Source: JAKFFN01 sp036675025 (GTDB lineage Bacteria; Sumerlaeota; Sumerlaeia; Sumerlaeales; Sumerlaeaceae). From it: DNA of 27,398 bases. Under the pieces are notes generated by a model. That model was not told the DNA's origin and ran no database searches. It worked only from the letters and a program-made list of their open reading frames with translations. The stretch lies in assembly GCA_036675025.1 (NCBI GenBank), contig JAKFFN010000096.1, positions 1 through 27,398 of the forward strand. Reading direction: 5' to 3'. A program made the translations under genes and the position numbers. Positions 1 through 7,175 of the stretch are shown one piece after another (the first letter of the stretch is position 1; each line of letters starts with the position of its first letter).

Positions 1-503
1 ATCTGCCAGCCGCCGCTAAATTTCGACAGCGGAGAATCCTGCTCCTCCTGCGTAAAACCCAGGCCTGTCAGAATCTTTCGCGCATCAGCTTCCGCCTCGC
101 CGGCGTTGTGATGGCGCACATGCTTTTCCAGTTCATGAATGCGCTCATACAGGTCATCCAGCTTATCTTCAGGGGTGTCGCCAATACTCTCATACAGCCT
201 GTGCAGTTCATCGGCATCCTGCTGCTCAGCTTCGTACGCTTTCAGCACTTCCTGGAAAACTGTATCGTCGCCGGTAGCCGAATGGATTTCCTGCCGAAGG
301 AAACCAATGCGCGCCTGCTTACGAATGGAAACTTCGCCGCTCACCGGTTCGACTTCTCCCACAATCATGCGTAGGAGCGTAGTTTTGCCGGTACCGTTGT
401 CTCCAACAAAACCAATACGTTCGCCTGGTTTGATGTGCCAGTTAAGGTCGCTGTAGAGATCTTTATCTCCAACAAAGTGGTTAATACCAATAAATCGAAT
501 CAT
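1..503 (-). CDS. ABC-F family ATPase, N-terminal part (cut by window edge)
   Basis: About 167 residues are visible, beginning MIRFIGINHF; the rest lies beyond base 1. The Walker A motif GDNGTGKTT is at residues 34-42. A long acidic and helical insert follows at about 80-150. The beginning of the ABC signature (LSKFSGGW) sits at the cut end. ABC-F proteins have two ATPase domains and no membrane domain. They act on ribosomes as translation factors or antibiotic-protection proteins, and this one cannot be placed in a subfamily from its first third. The start is the ATG at 503-501. The cupin gene upstream on the same strand ends 9 bases before it, so the two are probably co-transcribed. The family call is firm; the specific role is not. 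Confidence 0.88.
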   Translation of the reverse strand, partial: MIRFIGINHFVGDKDLYSDLNWHIKPGERIGFVGDNGTGKTTLLRMIVGEVEPVSGEVSIRKQARIGFLRQEIHSATGDDTVFQEVLKAYEAEQQDADELHRLYESIGDTPEDKLDDLYERIHELEKHVRHHNAGEAEADARKILTGLGFTQEEQDSPLSKFSGGWQ

Positions 504-512
504 AGACGGAGA

Positions 513-1031
513 CTAACGATCACTCCGGCTATAGTCATCATCCACGCGGACAATGTCGTCTTCGTTCGAGGGTGAACCAGCTTCTGTATGGTCCCACAAC
601 TCCGCGATCACGCCCCATCCGTTAAGCCCCACAATACGGTGCCAGTAGCCGCAGGGTATCTGGATGACTTCTCCGGTGTTTAAAACCTGTTCCTGCAGCG
701 ATGTGCCATCCGGGCCCAGAACAACCTTCACAGGTCCGGCAAGAACGCGCCAATGCTCCTGGCGGCGGTGGTGATATTGCAGAGAAAGCCGGGCGCCAGG
801 CGCTACAAGCAGCATCTTGGGATCAAGCTGGTGGTTTTCCAGGTCAATCTTAAGGTTCGTGTCGCGCCAGTAAGCATCAAAAAATGCTGGCAGGCAGCTA
901 TCCGACAGACGTATGTAGGCGCCCCATGGCTTATCGGGAGCAGACAGTTCTGTGTTTATCTGCAGCCCGAACCCACGGGCTTCTGCGATAAGGCGGTTAT
1001 AGAGAAAAGCTTTTTGATCAATCGTGTTCAT
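513..1031 (-). CDS. Cupin protein, mannose-6-phosphate isomerase type II C-terminal-like
   Basis: This 172-residue protein resembles the cupin domain that closes bifunctional GDP-mannose pyrophosphorylase/phosphomannose isomerases. Visible marks are a WGAY motif at 36-39, the first cupin motif YHHRRQEHW at 86-94 (likely metal ligands H88 and E92, with H87 or H93 nearby), the second motif IPCGYWHRI at 125-133 (H131), and the family's closing EDDIVRVDDDYSR at 157-169. There is no nucleotidyltransferase domain, so it is a stand-alone cupin. It could isomerise a hexose phosphate or be a sugar-binding relative. It lies between a glycosyltransferase and the ABC-F gene on the same strand. No clear Shine-Dalgarno precedes the ATG. 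The family is well supported; the substrate is unknown. Confidence 0.82.
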   Translation of the reverse strand: MNTIDQKAFLYNRLIAEARGFGLQINTELSAPDKPWGAYIRLSDSCLPAFFDAYWRDTNLKIDLENHQLDPKMLLVAPGARLSLQYHHRRQEHWRVLAGPVKVVLGPDGTSLQEQVLNTGEVIQIPCGYWHRIVGLNGWGVIAELWDHTEAGSPSNEDDIVRVDDDYSRSDR

Positions 1032-1165
1032 AAAGAGAGAGGGTCCCCAGTCAGCAGTGGTAATCTGTGGAAGATAAAATATTTAGTTTGTGCCATCTGG
1101 TCAGCATCAATGGTACTGCAGACGCCTGTACGTTCAGCTTGTAGGACTTAGTGCCCTATCTGCAG

Positions 1166-2515
1166 TTACGCCCCGAGAGATTCCCGCAGCCGGGCAACAT
1201 GCTTTACCAGCATGTTCGTGTGGTGATTGTCCTTGTCTGCAGCGCGCGTGGGGGAGCGGAGCCAGTTTTTAAGCGGCTTCCCTTGTTCATTGCCGTTATA
1301 CGCGGTGTAGATGTGCTTGATTGATGCCTTCGCTTTTTCAAGCCTGTCGCCGCGATCTGCCGAGGCCCGGATCAGTGCTTCAGTAAGACTTTCCGCATTA
1401 CCGAGCTCAAATGGCTGCAGGTGGCCCGCGTCCTTGAGTTGCTGACTCAACTCCGTAACCACCGTACTCGCCACGGGCACCCCGGCAGCCAGGAAATTAA
1501 CCAGGCGGGTTCTGCTGCCAAGCTCCGCCTCGTAGGTATAGCGATCGATGGATATGCCAAGATCCACCTCCGCATAGAGTTTCTCCATGGCCGAAAGCGG
1601 CTGCCAATCCATCAGGGTAACAGCCCCTTCAACACCCGCCGCTTTGATACCGTCGAGGAACTGGCCATAGCTTATCTCGTTATAGCCGGGGATCTTGCCG
1701 CCCACCACCAGGAGCCGCATATTTGGCGTGCTCTGCAGCGCCGTGGTCAGGCCCCGCGTAAGAGTCGGCACGTCCATCCACGTATTAAAGCTGCCGCTCC
1801 ACATCACGGTGAATCGTCCGTCGCCGTGCGGCGTCGGGGTTACCGGCTTATAATCTTCAAGAAATAGTGAGTAGGGGATAGCATCCACCAGGGAAGCGGC
1901 CGCCGTATGCTGATTCAGGCGCCCCGCGCACCCGAGTTGCCCAAGCAGCGCATACCGCTGCCTGTCAGATAGCGCGGAAAATTTGTCGCCATACAGAAGT
2001 GCATCGACAAACAATTTCCAGATGTGCACCTGGCGGGTCGCATTTTCCGTGTTCGCCGGATCCTCTGAAAGTTCAGCCTGGCTCTGGATTTCGCAAAGCG
2101 GATCTCCAAACACATCGATCCACAACGGCAGATTTTGCGCGCCGGCAAACCGTGCTGCTGTAGAATACGGCTGAACCGACCCTGTGCCTATGACGGCGCG
2201 AACGTCGGCAGGAAGTTCAACGGAAGCACTTTCAGCACTTCCTAATTGGCTAAACTGCTCATAGGGCAAAGCATGATAGCTGAGGCGAATCTCCGCAGAA
2301 CCTGCTTTAATCGTAGTCAATAAAGGCATCGCGACGCCATTGCTACGCGGCTGCTCGTCCAGGCCGTAGACAATTACGTCTTCACCTGTCTTACCCTGTT
2401 CTGCCAGGGCCGCAGCCACGGTCCGTACTATCTGCCAGGTGCGGCTACCGGGCGCCATCACCGGGAAATTGGCCTCTACGGGTAATGGGCCATTGCCAAA
2501 TATCACTACGCTCAT
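1166..2515 (-). CDS. GT-B fold glycosyltransferase (GT4-like)
   Basis: This 449-residue cytosolic protein has no signal peptide or membrane segment. The C-terminal half looks like a GT-B donor-binding domain: a WSGSFNTWMDVP strand-loop at 239-250, VVGG at 270-273, and the motif YEAELGSRTRLVNFLAAGVPV at 328-348, whose two acidic residues (E329, E331) match the EX-type donor-binding region of family 4 enzymes. The N-terminal half (WIDVFGDP at 132-139) fits an acceptor domain. It presumably moves a sugar from a nucleotide donor onto a glycan or lipid, but donor and acceptor cannot be read. The neighbouring cupin points loosely to sugar metabolism. The 134 bases between this stop and the cupin start show no clear terminator. 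Confidence 0.78.
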   Translation of the reverse strand: MSVVIFGNGPLPVEANFPVMAPGSRTWQIVRTVAAALAEQGKTGEDVIVYGLDEQPRSNGVAMPLLTTIKAGSAEIRLSYHALPYEQFSQLGSAESASVELPADVRAVIGTGSVQPYSTAARFAGAQNLPLWIDVFGDPLCEIQSQAELSEDPANTENATRQVHIWKLFVDALLYGDKFSALSDRQRYALLGQLGCAGRLNQHTAAASLVDAIPYSLFLEDYKPVTPTPHGDGRFTVMWSGSFNTWMDVPTLTRGLTTALQSTPNMRLLVVGGKIPGYNEISYGQFLDGIKAAGVEGAVTLMDWQPLSAMEKLYAEVDLGISIDRYTYEAELGSRTRLVNFLAAGVPVASTVVTELSQQLKDAGHLQPFELGNAESLTEALIRASADRGDRLEKAKASIKHIYTAYNGNEQGKPLKNWLRSPTRAADKDNHHTNMLVKHVARLRESLGA

Positions 2516-2583
2516 GGCAAATGAATTGGAAAAGGGTGGACTGAGTGTAAAGAGTAAAGCCCAGCTTCAGCAAGTTTTAACGC

Positions 2584-2589
2584 AGGAGG
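2584..2589 (+). promoter_or_regulatory. Strong ribosome binding site of the class II aldolase
   Basis: AGGAGG lies 8 bases before the GTG at 2598. This decides that start over the in-frame ATG codons at 2514 (no Shine-Dalgarno, overlapping the divergent glycosyltransferase start) and 2613 (23 bases away). Confidence 0.72.
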
Positions 2590-2597
2590 CACCAGTA

Positions 2598-3254
2598 GTG
2601 GTAGGTAACGCGATGACAGATGACATACAAGTCCGGCAGCAACTTGTTGAAATCGGCAGGCGGCTGTGGCAGCGAGGTCTGGTTTCCGCGAATGATGGTA
2701 ATTTATCCGTGCGGCTGGGCCCTGAATCGCTGCTTTGCACTCCATCGGGTGTAAGTAAGGGTTTTCTAAAAGGCGAGGATTTGGTTGTAACAGACCTGGA
2801 TGGCATCCCGGTATCAAAAGACGCCAAGCCCAGCAGCGAGCTCAAAATGCATGTAGCTATTTACCAGCAACGCACCGATGTACGCGCCGTAGTTCACGCT
2901 CACCCTCCTCACGCAACAGCATTTGCCCTATTGGGCCGCTCACTGCCACGCCACATTATGCCGGAGATGGAAGTGCTGCTCGGACTTGTACCAGTAATCC
3001 CGTACCGGACACCCGGCACACAGGAATTCGCGGATGCGTTTCATGAGCATGTGGCGGATTGCGATGCATTCATTCTCAGCAACCATGGCGCTACAACCGT
3101 TGGCAGGTCGATTGAAGAAGCCTGGTTCAGGATGGAATCGCTGGACCAGAGCTGCCGGATTCTGCTGCTGGCCATGCAGGCAGGAACATTACAGGAAATC
3201 CCAACAGAACTAAGGGAACTTCTGGAGCAGCAGCGGAAGGCCTGCCGAGCGTAG
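2598..3254 (+). CDS. Class II aldolase/adducin family protein (L-fuculose-phosphate aldolase-like)
   Basis: Read from the GTG, the protein has 218 residues, close to the roughly 215 of fuculose-1-phosphate aldolase. Motifs in order: the phosphate-binding region SANDGNLSVR and TPSGVSKG near the N-terminus, SSELKMH with the likely catalytic Glu81, the zinc ligands HAHPPH (H100 and H102), MPEMEVLLG, and SNHGATTVG with the third zinc ligand H163. Members are zinc enzymes that cleave sugar phosphates, epimerise ribulose-5-phosphate, or act in methionine salvage. The substrate is not evident here. It is divergent from the glycosyltransferase at 2515. An in-frame ATG at 2613 is a possible alternative start and would remove only five residues. 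Confidence 0.88.
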   Translation: MVGNAMTDDIQVRQQLVEIGRRLWQRGLVSANDGNLSVRLGPESLLCTPSGVSKGFLKGEDLVVTDLDGIPVSKDAKPSSELKMHVAIYQQRTDVRAVVHAHPPHATAFALLGRSLPRHIMPEMEVLLGLVPVIPYRTPGTQEFADAFHEHVADCDAFILSNHGATTVGRSIEEAWFRMESLDQSCRILLLAMQAGTLQEIPTELRELLEQQRKACRA

Positions 3255-3316
3255 TTTGTATGGCGAACTTGCCTGGGTCGCATTGCAGCCCACCAAATAC
3301 CGCATAAAAATGTAAT

Positions 3317-3340
3317 CCCCCAAGGCTGTCGCCTCAGGGG
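3317..3340. terminator. Weak hairpin between two convergent genes
   Basis: CCCC-A-AGGC pairs imperfectly with GCCT-C-AGGGG around a TGTC loop, in the 120-base gap between the converging aldolase and superoxide dismutase genes. There is a T-rich stretch on the plus side but no long T run, so terminator function is only a possibility. Confidence 0.35.
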
Positions 3341-3374
3341 ACTGATGTTTCAATGTTTCTAGTTCCAGCAGCTT

Positions 3375-3986
3375 TTATTTCAGCTTGTTAAACTGCTCGG
3401 CAACTTTGTCAAAGTTAACAACGTTCCACCACGCTGCCAGGTAATCCGGCCGGCGGTTCTGATACTTCAGGTAATACGCATGTTCCCATACGTCATTGCC
3501 GAATATCGGCTGATGGCCTTCCATCAGGGGGTTATCCTGGTTGGCAGTTGAGATAACGTCAAGCTTGCCATCTTTTGTCTTAACAAGCCAGGCCCAGCCT
3601 GATCCAAAACGCTTCCCGCCGGCTTCGTTAAACTTCTTCTTGAGCTCATCCAGGCTGCCGAAGGCGGAGTTAATCGCATCTGCCAGTGCGCCCGTGGGCT
3701 CTTTTGCACCACCCGGCGTCATGATCTCCCAAAACAGGGTGTGATTGACGTGGCCGCCGCCATTATTGCGAACGGCTGTACGGATGTCTTCAGGCACGGC
3801 GTTCAGGTTCGACACCAGTTCCTCCACGCTTTTGGAGGCGAGATCAGCCTTTCCTTCTAGTGCGGCATTCAGATTATTGACGTACGCACCATGATGTTTG
3901 TCATGATGAATAGTCATTGTTTCCTTGTCGATATGGGGCTCCAGCGCGTCGTAAGCGTACGGCAGCGGCGGAAGAGTAAAAGCCAT
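3375..3986 (-). CDS. sodA: Superoxide dismutase, Mn-type
   Basis: This 203-residue cytosolic enzyme converts superoxide to hydrogen peroxide and oxygen. The metal ligands are H27 (in TIHHDKHH), H82 (GGGHVNHTLFW), and D165 and H169 (DVWEHAYY). Two features point to manganese rather than iron: glycine at the GGH position where Fe enzymes usually carry Gln, and Gln150 in TANQDNP. Length and order match the Fe/Mn family throughout. The ATG at 3986 is preceded by AGGAGA at good spacing. An 8-base inverted repeat lies 41 bases upstream of the start. Metal preference by motif is good but not absolute. Confidence 0.97.
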   Translation of the reverse strand: MAFTLPPLPYAYDALEPHIDKETMTIHHDKHHGAYVNNLNAALEGKADLASKSVEELVSNLNAVPEDIRTAVRNNGGGHVNHTLFWEIMTPGGAKEPTGALADAINSAFGSLDELKKKFNEAGGKRFGSGWAWLVKTKDGKLDVISTANQDNPLMEGHQPIFGNDVWEHAYYLKYQNRRPDYLAAWWNVVNFDKVAEQFNKLK

Positions 3987-4026
3987 TTCGAGTTCTCCTC
4001 ATGTTGATCTATTAACACAGACATTC

Positions 4027-4051
4027 CCGCTTGATCTTTGGTGTCAAGCGG
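4027..4051. promoter_or_regulatory. Perfect inverted repeat upstream of superoxide dismutase
   Basis: CCGCTTGA and TCAAGCGG form a perfect 8-bp inverted repeat around TCTTTGGTG. On the minus strand a TTGACA hexamer (bases 4042-4047) lies inside it and could be a -35 element for the dismutase, although no convincing -10 follows. The repeat sits between the dismutase and the plus-strand aminotransferase. It could be an operator or an RNA hairpin. Confidence 0.45.
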
Positions 4052-4092
4052 ACAAATCGTCTTTCAGTCTCCACGAAACGAGATAAGGGAAA

Positions 4093-4935
4093 TTGCCAGA
4101 ACGGTTTGTAATCTGTGACAACGGTGAAATAGAGGCAAGTCTTGTTCCACACAGACTTCTCGATAGACCTGGTATGTGCCCCCCTGGCGTCTACGAAACT
4201 CTTTTGTTAGAAAACGGGCACTCGCGAGACTGGCAGCTTCATTGGAATAGGCTCATGGAAAGTTGCAGCCACGTTGGTGTGTCGGTTAATCACCTGCGCA
4301 CTGCGATCACTCCAACTTCAATAGCACAGCTGGTCGCGAATCAGGGACTGACAACCGGACGGGCCCGGCTCCGCATAGCGGTTTTTAATGAAAACCATCA
4401 GTTGGAGTCCGGAGAAAGTATCAGCTTTATAGCAGCTACATGGCCGGTTTTGGGCAACGGGCATGACGCAATTACCGTAGCTCTGGGCGAAACAAAGCGG
4501 CAGCACGGCGACCCCCGTTATAATTACAAGATGCTCGGCCGCAGCTACGTTGAGGAAGATCTCGACGCGGCGGCAAAACGGCATTGTGGTGATGTGATCT
4601 TCCTTAACAACCGGGGAGAACTGTGTGAAGGTGCATACAGTAACATCTGGCTTATTGAGCCCGGCAGGCTCCTTACACCGCCACTTTCGTCGCCATGCCT
4701 GCCGGGAATCACCCGGGCGCGGCTGATATCCGCAGCCGAAGATGCAGGCATGGAGGTAATCGACGAAGCCCCGCTTCCATTAGAAGCTGTACACAAGGCC
4801 ATCGGAATGTTTCTGTCCTCGTCAATCCGGGGAATACAACCCGTCGGCGCTATAGAGGATTACCATTTTTTTGCCGAAACGCAGGAGACAGAAGCGATAA
4901 CCACTTTACTCGCGAACAGGCTTTTGCGCACCTAA
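4093..4935 (+). CDS. Fold-type IV PLP aminotransferase / aminodeoxychorismate lyase-like
   Basis: This 280-residue protein belongs to aminotransferase class IV (branched-chain aminotransferase, D-amino-acid transaminase, PabC). Marks: GVYETLLLENG near residue 32, the likely PLP Schiff-base lysine K146 in NYKMLGR, E179 in LCEGAYSNIW (the glutamate contacting the PLP ring nitrogen), and LPGITRARLI at 203-212, a phosphate-binding turn. It could make 4-aminobenzoate for folate or transaminate amino acids; sequence alone does not separate these. The start is TTG: the in-frame stop at 4084-4086 leaves no earlier start, AAGGGA lies just upstream, and the first ATG would remove 27 residues including the conserved N-terminus. 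Confidence 0.84.
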   Translation: MPERFVICDNGEIEASLVPHRLLDRPGMCPPGVYETLLLENGHSRDWQLHWNRLMESCSHVGVSVNHLRTAITPTSIAQLVANQGLTTGRARLRIAVFNENHQLESGESISFIAATWPVLGNGHDAITVALGETKRQHGDPRYNYKMLGRSYVEEDLDAAAKRHCGDVIFLNNRGELCEGAYSNIWLIEPGRLLTPPLSSPCLPGITRARLISAAEDAGMEVIDEAPLPLEAVHKAIGMFLSSSIRGIQPVGAIEDYHFFAETQETEAITTLLANRLLRT

Positions 4936-4947
4936 AGACGCACTTTT

Positions 4948-4959
4948 CCTGTCGACAGG
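4948..4959. repeat. Perfect 12-base palindrome after the aminotransferase gene
   Basis: CCTGTCGACAGG is self-complementary and is flanked by CTTT and GAAAG, which can extend the stem across a small mismatch. It follows the aminotransferase stop by 12 bases and precedes the glycosyltransferase start at 5032. It may be a weak terminator or a protein site. The spacing inside CTGT-CG-ACAG is too short for the Escherichia coli LexA box. Confidence 0.4.
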
Positions 4960-5031
4960 TGAAAGATTTCCGGGAAAAAGATGTCTGCGTAATCTGTCAG
5001 AGCGTTTAATTAAAATCAGGAGTTTCCTAAA

Positions 5032-6528
5032 GTGGCAAAGTTTTGTGTGTTGATGCCGGTGGAGAAAGCCGCGGTAATTGGCAGCGATATCCGCATGAAA
5101 GCGTTAAAGGATCAGGCCCTGTCTGATTGGCATTGTTACTGTCTTCCATCCAACACCGAGGAAGCTCCTGGCTGCGGCGATCCGCGCGTTGATATTGGGC
5201 CTTCAGATCTCGATACTTTTTCAAAGCTCATTAACTTTGGCGTAAGCAAAGGCCATGATTACGTTCTGCCCCTCCCGGCCGGCGTAGAGCTAAAGCCGGA
5301 AGCCCTGCAGGAGTTTGCCGCTTATCTTGATTCGCATCCGAAAGCTGCTGGCGTTTACTCGTCTTTCACCGAGGTAAACGCCGAAGGCAAAAGCGAAAAC
5401 GTGCAGCTCTTTCCGCACGAGGGTTGCCCCCACGAACGCTTTGATTTCGGTTTTGTTAAAGTTTATCGTGCTGCTGCCGTCAATGAAGTTGGTGGTGCGC
5501 GCGCTGACCTGCAACACGCGGGCGAGTACGATTTGGATCTGAAACTTGCTGACAATTACAGCCTGGATCTTATTGATAAGCCGCTCTATGTTGCCCACGC
5601 AACGCCTGCTTCTGGCGACGAAAAGCCCTCTGCGCTGCACTCGCCGGGCAAAGGCAAACTTGGCGGCTTCAGCTACATCTTCTATCCGCCAGACCTGGAA
5701 AAGGAAGTTACCGGCGTATTTGAAGATATGCTCCGCCGGCGTGGCGCATGGGTCGACCATGATACTGTCCCCGTGCCGTATCCGGACAAGCCGTATGATA
5801 TGAAGGCTACAGTTATCATTCCGGTGCTGAACCGCGCCAAGTATATCGGCAATGCCCTGGATCGCGTTATAGAGGGCACCTTTCAAGACTTTGAAGTTGT
5901 GGTGATCGACAACGGTTCAACCGACGGTACCCAGCAGATTGTTGAAGAGTATGCTCAGCGTGACCCCCGCATCCGCCTGATTCACGGCAAGGGTGGCTCC
6001 ATTGCATCAGCGCTCAACGAGGGCATTAAAGCCGCTCGCGGCAAATACATCTGCCAGCTGGACTCCGACGATGAGTACACACCTAATACGCTGGAGAAGA
6101 TGGTTGGCCACATGGAATCTCACCCCAAGTGCGGACTTGCGATCTCTTATTATGAACTGATGGACGAGAACCGCGGTCAGGTGGAAGGTATCGACCCTGT
6201 TACTCACCTCGGCTATACCCGCAACCAGATCCTCCGCCGCGACGGCGGTGGCGCCCTCCGCGTATTCCCCAAGGTTGTGCTGGAAGAATTTGGATACTAT
6301 GATGAAGAGAACTTCGGCAACTTTGGCGAAGACTACGACATGGTTCTAAAGACCGGTGAGAAGTATGACGTAGACCGTGTGCATGAAGTGCTTTATCGTT
6401 ACCGCCGCCACTCAGATAATACCGATGTTACCCGTGATCCGCTGATGAAGATCCAGAACAAGAACAATGCGCGCCTGAATGCGCTTTCGCGCCGCAAAAA
6501 GATCAACAAAGAGCTTGGTAAGAGCTGA
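5032..6528 (+). CDS. Family 2 glycosyltransferase with a degenerate second GT-A-like module
   Basis: This is a 498-residue soluble protein. The C-terminal module (about 258-498) is a standard GT2 fold: VIIPVLNRAKYIGNAL, VVVIDNGSTDGT at 289-300, the metal-binding DXD-type DSDDE at 344-348, and the acceptor-side GEDYDM. The N-terminal module (1-190) seems to repeat the same plan: an opening MPVEKAAV strand, a segment KGHDYVLPLPAGVELKPEAL at about 73-92 that parallels GKYICQLDSDDEYTPNTL, the shared phrase SHPK, and a GEYDLDLKLAD stretch like GEDYDMVLKT. It has no DXD and is probably inactive. Sugar and acceptor are unknown. The start is GTG at 5032 with AGGAG nine bases before it. A strong terminator follows. 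Confidence 0.85.
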   Translation: MAKFCVLMPVEKAAVIGSDIRMKALKDQALSDWHCYCLPSNTEEAPGCGDPRVDIGPSDLDTFSKLINFGVSKGHDYVLPLPAGVELKPEALQEFAAYLDSHPKAAGVYSSFTEVNAEGKSENVQLFPHEGCPHERFDFGFVKVYRAAAVNEVGGARADLQHAGEYDLDLKLADNYSLDLIDKPLYVAHATPASGDEKPSALHSPGKGKLGGFSYIFYPPDLEKEVTGVFEDMLRRRGAWVDHDTVPVPYPDKPYDMKATVIIPVLNRAKYIGNALDRVIEGTFQDFEVVVIDNGSTDGTQQIVEEYAQRDPRIRLIHGKGGSIASALNEGIKAARGKYICQLDSDDEYTPNTLEKMVGHMESHPKCGLAISYYELMDENRGQVEGIDPVTHLGYTRNQILRRDGGGALRVFPKVVLEEFGYYDEENFGNFGEDYDMVLKTGEKYDVDRVHEVLYRYRRHSDNTDVTRDPLMKIQNKNNARLNALSRRKKINKELGKS

Positions 6529-6550
6529 TAGCCGCGCCAGATTAAGTCAC

Positions 6551-6589
6551 AAGCCGGCATCCCGAAATCGGGGTGCCGGCTTCTTTTTT
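6551..6589 (+). terminator. Rho-independent terminator after the GT2 gene
   Basis: AAGCCGGCA pairs perfectly with TGCCGGCTT, with an inner CCC/GGG stem and a GAAATC loop, followed by TTCTTTTTT. It lies 22 bases after the glycosyltransferase stop and ends that transcription unit before the thioredoxin-like gene. Confidence 0.9.
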
Positions 6590-6626
6590 GAATCCGGCAT
6601 GCAGTTTGCCCCTATGCTTCCATCTT

Positions 6627-7160
6627 ATGTTAAACTTCCCGACTTTACCGGTATTGGCTAAACTTGCCCTGCCCACCGCGTTAGTGTTCTTATGTGCGTG
6701 TGCGCCGCGTTCGAATTCAGAGTGGGCGCTTTCGGCTGGAGATGCCGTTCCTGCATTTTCGCTTGAGAGCTCTGCCGGGGAAACGGTTTCCTCGGAGTCT
6801 TTACTTGGGAAGCCGTATGTAATCAGTGTGTTTGCTACATGGTGTCCTCCCTGCAAAACGGAACTACTGGCCTTTGAAGAGAAGCTATGGCAGCCGCTGA
6901 AAGACCAGGGGATAAGCGTGGTGGCCATTAACTATGGCGACGAAGACACCAGTACAGTTGCCGAGTTCGTGCGTACAAACAACCTGACCTTCCCCGTGCT
7001 GGTAGATGAAGCAGGGGAGTTTCGGCAGAAAACGGGCGTTGCTGCAGTCCCTCACAGCCTGGTGGTTGGGCCGGATGGAAAGATTATTGATCTGCATCTT
7101 GGCTATACCGATGAGAGCGTTACCGCAATTGGGGAAACTCTGAAAGAAGCGAAAGAGTAA
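6627..7160 (+). CDS. TlpA/ResA-like thioredoxin-fold lipoprotein
   Basis: Read from the ATG at 6627, the 177-residue protein opens with a hydrophobic signal segment and a plausible lipobox LCAC (C25 as lipidation site). The thioredoxin fold follows, with the redox motif WCPPC at 72-76 after SVFAT, and the cis-proline loop AVPHSLVVGPDG. Proteins of this type reduce or oxidise thiols outside the cytoplasmic membrane, for example during cytochrome c maturation. An earlier in-frame start at 6573 would fall within the terminator hairpin and is unlikely. No clear Shine-Dalgarno is seen. The gene ends 15 bases before the convergent C39-like gene. Lgt, encoded at 26070-26948, would attach the lipid. 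Confidence 0.86.
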   Translation: MLNFPTLPVLAKLALPTALVFLCACAPRSNSEWALSAGDAVPAFSLESSAGETVSSESLLGKPYVISVFATWCPPCKTELLAFEEKLWQPLKDQGISVVAINYGDEDTSTVAEFVRTNNLTFPVLVDEAGEFRQKTGVAAVPHSLVVGPDGKIIDLHLGYTDESVTAIGETLKEAKE

Positions 7161-7175
7161 TTCCGATCCGGATAA

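Noticed and set aside
753..1151. Plus-strand open frame across the cupin gene and the following gap
   Set aside because: Overlaps the cupin motifs on the minus strand and encodes no known pattern.
4948..4959. CCTGTCGACAGG as a LexA (SOS) box
   Set aside because: Gram-negative LexA sites need CTGT-N8-ACAG; here only two bases separate the arms, and the Gram-positive form does not fit either.
5290..5886. Minus-strand open frame of 198 codons inside the GT2 gene
   Set aside because: The GT2 protein on the other strand has strong motifs; this frame has none.
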